Assembly: GCF_004011695.2 (NCBI RefSeq)
Contig: NC_082405.1
Span: 3,161,001-3,225,000 of the forward strand
Reading direction: 5' to 3'
Length of the DNA: 64,000 bases
Source of the DNA: Ascochyta rabiei
Taxonomy: Eukaryota; Ascomycota; Dothideomycetes; Pleosporales; Didymellaceae
Shown one piece after another: positions 58,235 to 64,000 of this stretch (positions are counted from its first letter, which is position 1; every line of letters starts with the position of its first letter). The notes beneath the pieces are model-generated. The model did not search any database. It was not told where the DNA came from and saw nothing but the letters and a program-made list of their open reading frames with translations. Position numbers and translations under genes: made by a program.

Positions 58235-60221
58235 ATGTGGTCTTTTCTTTTCACAGCTCTGATGCTCTCGCAGCTCCCATTGAGTTTTGCCAACGTACCC
58301 AATTGTCCCATATTTGGGGCCGAGTTTCCGCCACCGCAGAGGTTAGCCCAGCACCCGAAATGGCAACAAGCTCTGGCGAATCTTAGCACCGCGTTCGACT
58401 ACATGGATGCTAACATTACTGGAAACAATCTTTCCTATTCCGTGCAGATATTTTCGACGAATCCTGGAAATACAATCCTTGCAGAACGGCATCGCACTGC
58501 AGGGAACCTGTTGCCAGATACCGAAGGTGTCAAACAGGTCAACGCGAACACTGTCTATCGGCTAGGAAGTATTTCCAAGATATTCACTGTTCTCGCGTTT
58601 CTAGCTGAAGTCGGAGATATTCATTGGAATCAGCCCATCACCAACTACATCCCCGAGTTGGCCCAGTACTCTCGCTTAGTCTCGGCGCAGCTTTTTGATG
58701 ATGATGTACGGAGAACAGATTGGGAAGACATAACAATTGGGGCCTTGGCCGCCCAGGTGTCTGGAATCGGACGAGACTGTGAGTATCCTTGAAGATAATA
58801 ACAGCGCGACGTGAAACTGATGATCAGCCAGATGGCGTGCTGGGTGAGATAACACAAACAGAGAACATCACGATGCAATGGAAGTCAAGCTTCCCTACGT
58901 TGCGAGGTCCTTCAGTGCCACCATGTGGAGCATGGCCACTGTGTACGAAAGCAGGTTAGTCCGTCATACAAGTGAACTACGCACATATTCTGACAAGAAA
59001 TAGAGTTTTTTGCGGGCATCGAGCTCATGTTTCCCTCGTATTTACCATGGCAAACTGCCAGTTACTCTAATGTCGGATATCAACTCTTGTCATATGCGCT
59101 TGAGAATATTACGGGCAAGAACTTTGTTGATATCCTGGACGAGCGTGTCATCAAACCACTGGGGCTGAAGAACACGTACTTGGAGAATGCACCGCCTTCA
59201 GTTGGCATAATACCCACCACAACCAAGGACGATTATTGGTGGGTCAATCTAGGAGGTGCCAATCCGTAAGTGTGATTCAATGTTCTGGGTAATAAGTACT
59301 GACTGACCTGAAAACAGGGGTGGAAACATGTACTCTTCAGCACAGGATGTATCCATCCTTGGACACGCAATTCTGTCATCCAGGCTGATGAAGCCCTCTC
59401 TCACTCGTCGTTGGCTAAACCCAGTCACATTCTCGTCAGACTTTGCCGCTGCAATTGGCGCACCATGGGGCGTCCGCCGTATTCAGCTGGATCCAACATC
59501 GCAGCCATACCGTTCCCTGAGCGTATTCACCAAAGCTGGCACCTTTCGAAAGTACACAGCATTTCTTTCTTTACTAAAAGAGTTTAATCTTGGTTTCACA
59601 ATCATGATGGCTGGACTATCACCAATCAACAACTTTATGATCGCGGATATGCTAGGTGCATCCTTGATTCCCGCGTACGATGCTGCAGCACGCGATGAGG
59701 CGGATCAAGTCTACAGTGGCATATATGTGGGAAATGGTACAAGCGCAATGCCTAACTCTTCGATGATTATCACCACCAACCCAAAGAAGCCCGGCCTAGG
59801 AATGGTCTCGTGGATCTCAAACGGGACAGACATGGTCGAAACTGCCATTCACTTGCAGACAGGGTCAAACGCAACAGCCAAGAGAGCGGAAGCTCGTCTG
59901 TACTACACGCAATTGGAAACCAAAGCGAAGAATGGTCAGATGAGGCAGTCGTGGAAAGCAGTTTTCGAAGATACTGGACTCCCGTCAGCGCCAGGCCCGC
60001 TCCTATTTTCTACAGGCTGTGGAGCGTGGGTAGGCCTCACAGGCATTACCTATGGGTCGTTGCCGTTGGACGAGTTTGTTTTTGATTTCGACTCAAATGG
60101 TCAAGTGGTCAGTGTGACAAACCTTGCGTTGCGATCAACGCTTTACAAGGTGGATGTCAGCCAATCCAAAGACCTAGTTGCGTTGTGTAAGGATGTATGT
60201 CCTTCCGTTGTACAGACTTAG
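58235..60221 (+). CDS. Secreted serine hydrolase of the beta-lactamase/penicillin-binding-protein fold
   Basis: Four exons (58235-58778, 58832-58954, 59004-59265, 59318-60221) give 610 residues. A signal peptide (MWSFLFTALMLSQLPLSFA) is followed by a secreted domain with several N-glycosylation sequons. The family motifs are visible: S-x-x-K as GSISKIFT (about residue 113), Y-x-N as ASYSNVGYQ (about 242) and a KAG triad counterpart of KTG/HTG in FTKAGTF. The region after residue 460 is an extra beta-rich C-terminal domain. Fungal relatives include esterases, transesterases and peptidase-like proteins often found in metabolite clusters. Here it could act on the exported product, but the substrate cannot be read. 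Earlier in-frame codons lack an ATG, so the start is secure. Confidence 0.85.
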
Positions 60222-60669
60222 TTTTTCATGTATATTCTTTGGCGCGTTTGCCATTCTTGCTCAATTACAATAGCTTCCAACATTGCGACGCTCTTGCTTG
60301 TCTCATAAGCAGTACGGTCTTATGGGAAGAACCAATTGGTGCTTGTTGAAATACCAGATTCTGAAGGTGAAATGGGGTGTTCAGTGTACAAGTTTGTGTC
60401 AAAGTCCTCAACGTCATCGCTACGAAGTAAGCTACAGACGACGCTACTGCAGGTACGCCCCGAACCTTACGCGTCCGGACGTTGCCCCGCATCATAGATG
60501 TCGGGTGAATAACACCAAATTCCAAATCAAGACTTGAAGCTGCCGAACGTAGACTCGACATAGTCACTGTGAAATCATAGGAAGGACAGGCAATACTTGG
60601 ATGTTGCTTCCATCTGAAGACCGCCAGTCAGTTGACCGCGTATCTCGACTTCATTGAGTCGCGTCCAAC
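60222..60669. other. Intergenic region between the beta-lactamase-like and MRJP-like genes
   Basis: About 450 bp between two plus-strand genes with no gene, repeat or RNA that I can support; the right end is the promoter of the MRJP-like gene. Confidence 0.6.
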
Positions 60670-61953
60670 ATGAAGTCTATACTGGCATTAGCTTTTGGCT
60701 TGCTCGCAGTCACGGCTGGGCAAGTCACCTTCCAGAATTCGTCACAAACTATCTTGCGCACGGATTCCGGCTCCTACGGTCCAGAGATTGAGGAAGTCCA
60801 CTACTACTACGAACAATGGCCTATTGGTATCGCCGTGTCATCCACAGGCCGCATCTTTGCATCTTATACTCGCGGCAACTACACGTTCACGCTCGGTGAA
60901 ACAGTCAACAAGACTACTGAGCGTCCATACCCGTCTGCGAGTCTGAACCTCCCAGTCAGCCAGCTCAACACAACCTGGAATGGCATCATGTTTGGAAGCG
61001 GAAACAGCACCGGCTTAATATCCGTGCAGGCTGTATACATTACCCCAGCAAGCTCTCAGCGCCCTGAGACACTGTGGGTGGTTGACACTGGCCGGCCGAC
61101 CATCATGGACTCGAGTGGTGCACCGACTATGCCATATGCGCAACCCGGTGGACCAAAGATCATCGGCATCAATTTGGCAAACGACACAGTTTACGCAACA
61201 TACACGTTCCCTTCGTCGGTACATTTTCCAGACTCGTACATGAACGATATCCGCTTCGATCTGCGCACGAATGCTACACATTCAGGACAAGGTGTGGCAT
61301 ACATTGTCGATAGCAGTGACGAAGGACGACCAGGCTTCATCATGCTCGATCTTGGAACTGGTGAAAGCTGGCGGCGACTCACCCAACATCCAAGTGTCCT
61401 CCGTGTCGACCGCGATGTACCCAGCTACCAAGGACGCCCTTTCTACCAGAAGACGATCGGGATTCCCATCCAAACACTGCGCGAAGGTCTGGATGGTCTG
61501 CAACTTTCGCCAGATGGCTCTCGCCTTTACTACTCCGCGCTGACTACAAACTACCTTTACAGCATCCCGACTGCCAATCTCCTTGCTTCCCCGACTGATC
61601 CCTTGGTCGAGATCGCGGCTGCGAGCAACGTTACCAATCACGGCCAGCGCGGTGGCAACGCCAATGGTTTTGAGGGCGACTCAAATGGGTTGATCTACCA
61701 ACTCATGCCAGAGCACAACGCTATCTACTACTACAATCCTGAGGATCTGCAGACGCATCCGTTTGTGAGGGACCCTAGGATCATCTGGCCAGACGGTGCG
61801 AGCATTGCTGCAGATGGCTACATCTACATGAACATCAACCAACTACCGTACCAGCCGATGTGGAACAATGGAACAGACTTGAGGACATGGCCAGGTGCGG
61901 TGTTGAGGTGCAAGTTGCCAGACGATGGGACAAAGATCTCGACGCTGGGATAG
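60670..61953 (+). CDS. Secreted major royal jelly protein / yellow-like beta-propeller protein
   Basis: A single-exon gene of 427 residues. The signal peptide MKSILALAFGLLAVTAG is followed by the MRJP pattern: QWPIGIAVSSTGRIFASY, then LISVQAVYITPASSQRPETL with LWVVDTG, then FPDSYMNDIRFDLR, AYIVDSSDEGRPGFIMLDL, GLQLSPDGSRLYYSAL and the end DGYIYMNINQLPYQ. These correspond to blades of a six-bladed propeller. In insects, yellow proteins act in melanin-type and dopachrome chemistry. The fungal members are of unknown function and patchy in distribution. Several N-x-S/T sequons agree with secretion. Being the last plus-strand gene beside the PKS locus, it may be a cluster member. The family call is firm; the role is unknown. 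Confidence 0.88.
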   Translation: MKSILALAFGLLAVTAGQVTFQNSSQTILRTDSGSYGPEIEEVHYYYEQWPIGIAVSSTGRIFASYTRGNYTFTLGETVNKTTERPYPSASLNLPVSQLNTTWNGIMFGSGNSTGLISVQAVYITPASSQRPETLWVVDTGRPTIMDSSGAPTMPYAQPGGPKIIGINLANDTVYATYTFPSSVHFPDSYMNDIRFDLRTNATHSGQGVAYIVDSSDEGRPGFIMLDLGTGESWRRLTQHPSVLRVDRDVPSYQGRPFYQKTIGIPIQTLREGLDGLQLSPDGSRLYYSALTTNYLYSIPTANLLASPTDPLVEIAAASNVTNHGQRGGNANGFEGDSNGLIYQLMPEHNAIYYYNPEDLQTHPFVRDPRIIWPDGASIAADGYIYMNINQLPYQPMWNNGTDLRTWPGAVLRCKLPDDGTKISTLG

Positions 61954-62741
61954 ATGTGGGTTGTGTAATTTGGAGTGGACTATTACAGGTATTTATTTAG
62001 ACTCCTGGACTCTGTGCCTATTTAAAGAATGTGGAGTGTGTCCCTCTTCTTCCGAGTGTTGGTAGATGTCTGCAACTCGCTCCTACGCCGACTCGTCCAA
62101 ACTCGCTAGATGTGATATATTCTCGCAAGCCATTACAGCACAGTGTGTGGTGTATTTATGCTTTGTTGGTGTGTGCTATTCAAATCTTGCTGTGATGCAT
62201 CAATTTGCCACGCCACTTTCTTCCTGATGACTAGATGTTCGTCGCCATTGGTGCGTTGTTCCTATGATGGTTCATCTCCAGCCAGGTCAGGTCAGGTCAG
62301 CTAATTCGACATGATCAGATTGACCTGGCGCCTGCGAAGCATTCCCGGGAGACTGGAAGCACCCCAAAGCCGCTCGTGTGGTGCATTTTCGACCTGCGGT
62401 GGGGTGGCGCGGTTAGCGAAGCCGGTCCTTGATACAAAAGCTCTGGTGTCTACGACGAGGCTGGATGCGCGGATGATTCTGTAAGGTTCACGACGGCTGA
62501 TCTCCAGTGCGTTGATCGCTCTATTACAACGTGTTTGGAGACTGGCGGCCCATACAGCACAAGTGGCGCAGCGTCCTTGATGTGGCGGCACCTGTCGATA
62601 GCAGTGTGCAAGCAGGAGGGACGAGGAGAAAAGGCTTAGGACGCAAAGCGGCATCATAACATGAAAATTGCAGCGTGAATCAATCCCAGTGCCTTGTTTG
62701 TACGCGGTCGCTCGGCCTCGATTTCGTCCATGGACCAGAAG
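61954..62741. other. Intergenic region, with one possible small secreted protein frame
   Basis: About 790 bp between convergent genes. It has a GGTCA triple repeat at about 62284-62300 and the 118-codon minus-strand frame described separately. Otherwise no supported feature. Confidence 0.5.
62301..62657 (-). CDS. Possible small secreted protein (118 residues)
   Basis: An uninterrupted frame starting with ATG ATG. The first 20 residues (MMPLCVLSLFSSSLLLAHCY) look like a signal peptide, and the rest is basic with a CATC pair and further cysteines. There is no recognisable domain. The frame starts about 85 bp downstream of the end of the MDR gene on the same strand. It could be a small effector-like protein or a chance frame; the length and lack of introns do not decide. 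I give it low confidence. Confidence 0.25.
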   Translation of the reverse strand: MMPLCVLSLFSSSLLLAHCYRQVPPHQGRCATCAVWAASLQTRCNRAINALEISRREPYRIIRASSLVVDTRAFVSRTGFANRATPPQVENAPHERLWGASSLPGMLRRRQVNLIMSN

Positions 62742-63928
62742 CTACAGCTTGCTCGCCCTCCTCTGCTCGCCCAGCGTGACGACCAACTTCCCAAACTGCC
62801 GCGCACTGCGCATATCCTCGAACAGCCCGTCGATCTTCTCGATATCCAGACCGTGCACGCTGCGGCTCACCACAGGCCTGAGCTGCTTCTCGCGCACAAA
62901 CGCAACCATGTCTGCGAACTCGGTGCGCGAGCCCATGGTGGAGCCGCGCACTTCGATGTTGCGCAGGACGGCGCTCATCAGGAAGTCCATCTTCGGCGAG
63001 AGCGTCATGCCGTAGATGGAGATGATGCCGCCGGGCTGGGTGGTTAGGCAGTGTTCTGGCGAGGGGTCGCGGGGACGTTACGTACCTTGAGCAGTCTACT
63101 CCCCTTGCTGACGACATCACCGCCGGCGCCGTCCACGATGGCATCGAGATAGTTCCGGTGTGCGGGGAGCAGGGATTGCAGCTTCTTGTCCCAGTCTTTT
63201 TCTCGGTAGCTGACGCCGCCCTTGGCGCCCAGCCGCACTGCTTTGTCGATCTTGGCCTGGTCGCTGGACGTCACGAAGACGTTGCATCCCTCCGCCACAC
63301 CGAACAACAGCACCATCAGCGCCACGCCGCCTCCGATCCCCGTCACGAGCAGGTTGCGCCCGCGCTGCGCGTTGTCGCCGCACTTGACGCGGAACGCGCG
63401 CCACGCGGTCAAGCCGGTGAGAGGCAGCGCCGCGGCCTCGTCGTCGCTCAAGTGCGGCGGACAGACCTCCAGCTCGCCTTTATCGAGCACGATGCTCTCG
63501 GCCAGCGTGCCCGCCGGGTTGCTCTTCGTGCCGCCGAGGATCGCGTACCCCTTGGGTGCTTCCGGGCCGTCGGGGGATGACGTCCACCCGGTCCCGGGGT
63601 TCAGCAGTACGCGCGCGTTGAGCCAGGGTTTGGCGCCGGCGCCGCTGGAAGTGACGATGCCCACCCCGTCGGCGAGGAGCGGGACGCCGAAAGTGGTCCC
63701 CGGGTAGAGGTGTTGCCGGATGAAGAGGTCGCGGTGGTTGAGGGCGGCGGCGGTGAGGGTTATCACAGCCTGGAGGGGGGGTTAACGGGAGTAGAGTGGA
63801 AAAGGGGAGGGCCAGCCTACCTCGTTCTCTCTTGGCGACGGTTCCGGGATGGTGATTTTCTCGAGGGGGTAGTAGACTTTTCCTGGCTTGCCGTCGATTT
63901 TCTTGATGGCGATTGCGGACGGCATCAT
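62742..63928 (-). CDS. MDR-family quinone oxidoreductase / zinc-type alcohol dehydrogenase-like protein
   Basis: Exons 63821-63928, 63086-63769 and 62742-63035 give 361 residues. The N-terminus is MMPSAIAIKKIDGKPGKVYY. The GroES-like part has LNHRDLFIRQHLYPG and LADGVGIV. The Rossmann part has LLVTGIGGGVALMVLLFGVA with the NAD(P)H-binding GIGGGV, then FVTSSDQAKIDKA. The end is GRPVVSRSVHG-like, then FGKLVVTLGE. The cysteine and glutamate ligands of the catalytic zinc seen in true alcohol dehydrogenases are missing (LNHRD instead of CHTD), so it is more like the YogA/quinone oxidoreductase branch. It probably reduces an alkene or quinone with NADPH. The frame stays open upstream of the chosen ATG to the window edge, so a longer N-terminus is possible. 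Cluster membership is doubtful. Confidence 0.85.
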
Positions 63929-64000
63929 GGAGGGCGCCGAGGCAGCGGGTTGTGGGGGTTTTGTCTCACGGCTGGTGGTGGACGCAACCGACGCGGACCT
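63929..64000. other. 5' flank of the MDR gene at the window edge
   Basis: Only 72 bp. The minus-strand frame is open here without another ATG, so it may be leader or part of a longer N-terminal extension. Confidence 0.4.

Overview
The window is nuclear DNA of a filamentous ascomycete (Pezizomycotina; I lean towards Dothideomycetes, but gene content alone does not prove this). The evidence is short GT-AG introns of roughly 39-110 nt with GCTRAC-type branch sites, an AreB/ASD4-type GATA factor, a nuclear-encoded ATP synthase subunit c, CYP61/ERG5, Hsp88, a fungal PMS1 and a highly reducing polyketide synthase. I see no tRNA, rRNA or CRISPR array. Splice sites were placed by hand from consensus, reading-frame phase and protein continuity, so each is a prediction.

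The left half (about 1-43 kb) is mostly conserved housekeeping genes with some accessory patches. In order: SRP68 (minus strand, C-terminus cut by the window edge), a mitochondrial PPR protein, the GATA factor, a PWI-CCCH-RRM protein of the RBM26/27-Rmn1 type, eEF2, a secreted repeat peptide precursor with Kex2-type sites, ATP9, an unrecognised protein, the mismatch-repair endonuclease PMS1, ERG5, a CTDK-I cyclin (Ctk2-like), a kinase gene running into a broken AAA+ ATPase, a GMC oxidoreductase with an in-frame stop, a kinetochore protein of the CENP-L/Fta1 type and Hsp88/SSE1. Intergenic DNA is rich in simple and tandem repeats, and one AT-rich island sits next to eEF2.

The right half (about 43-62 kb) looks like a secondary-metabolite locus: a KS-AT-DH-ER-KR-ACP polyketide synthase (minus strand) with degenerate DH and ER motifs, then on the plus strand an FSH1-type serine hydrolase, a full-length ABCB transporter, a secreted beta-lactamase-fold serine hydrolase and a secreted major-royal-jelly/yellow-like beta-propeller protein. 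A plausible division of labour is chain assembly by the PKS, chain release by the hydrolase, export by the ABC transporter and extracellular processing by the two secreted proteins. This is inference from gene order. A quinone-oxidoreductase-like MDR gene closes the window.

The items most worth following up are the Kex2-type repeat peptide precursor (17.8-18.3 kb), the kinase-AAA+ fusion with apparent lesions (31.8-34.9 kb), the PKS whose dehydratase has lost both catalytic residues, a stop-free 150-nt intron in Hsp88 that would add a basic nuclear-localisation-like patch if retained, and a tandem repeat over the GATA-factor stop codon in which TAG and CAG alternate.
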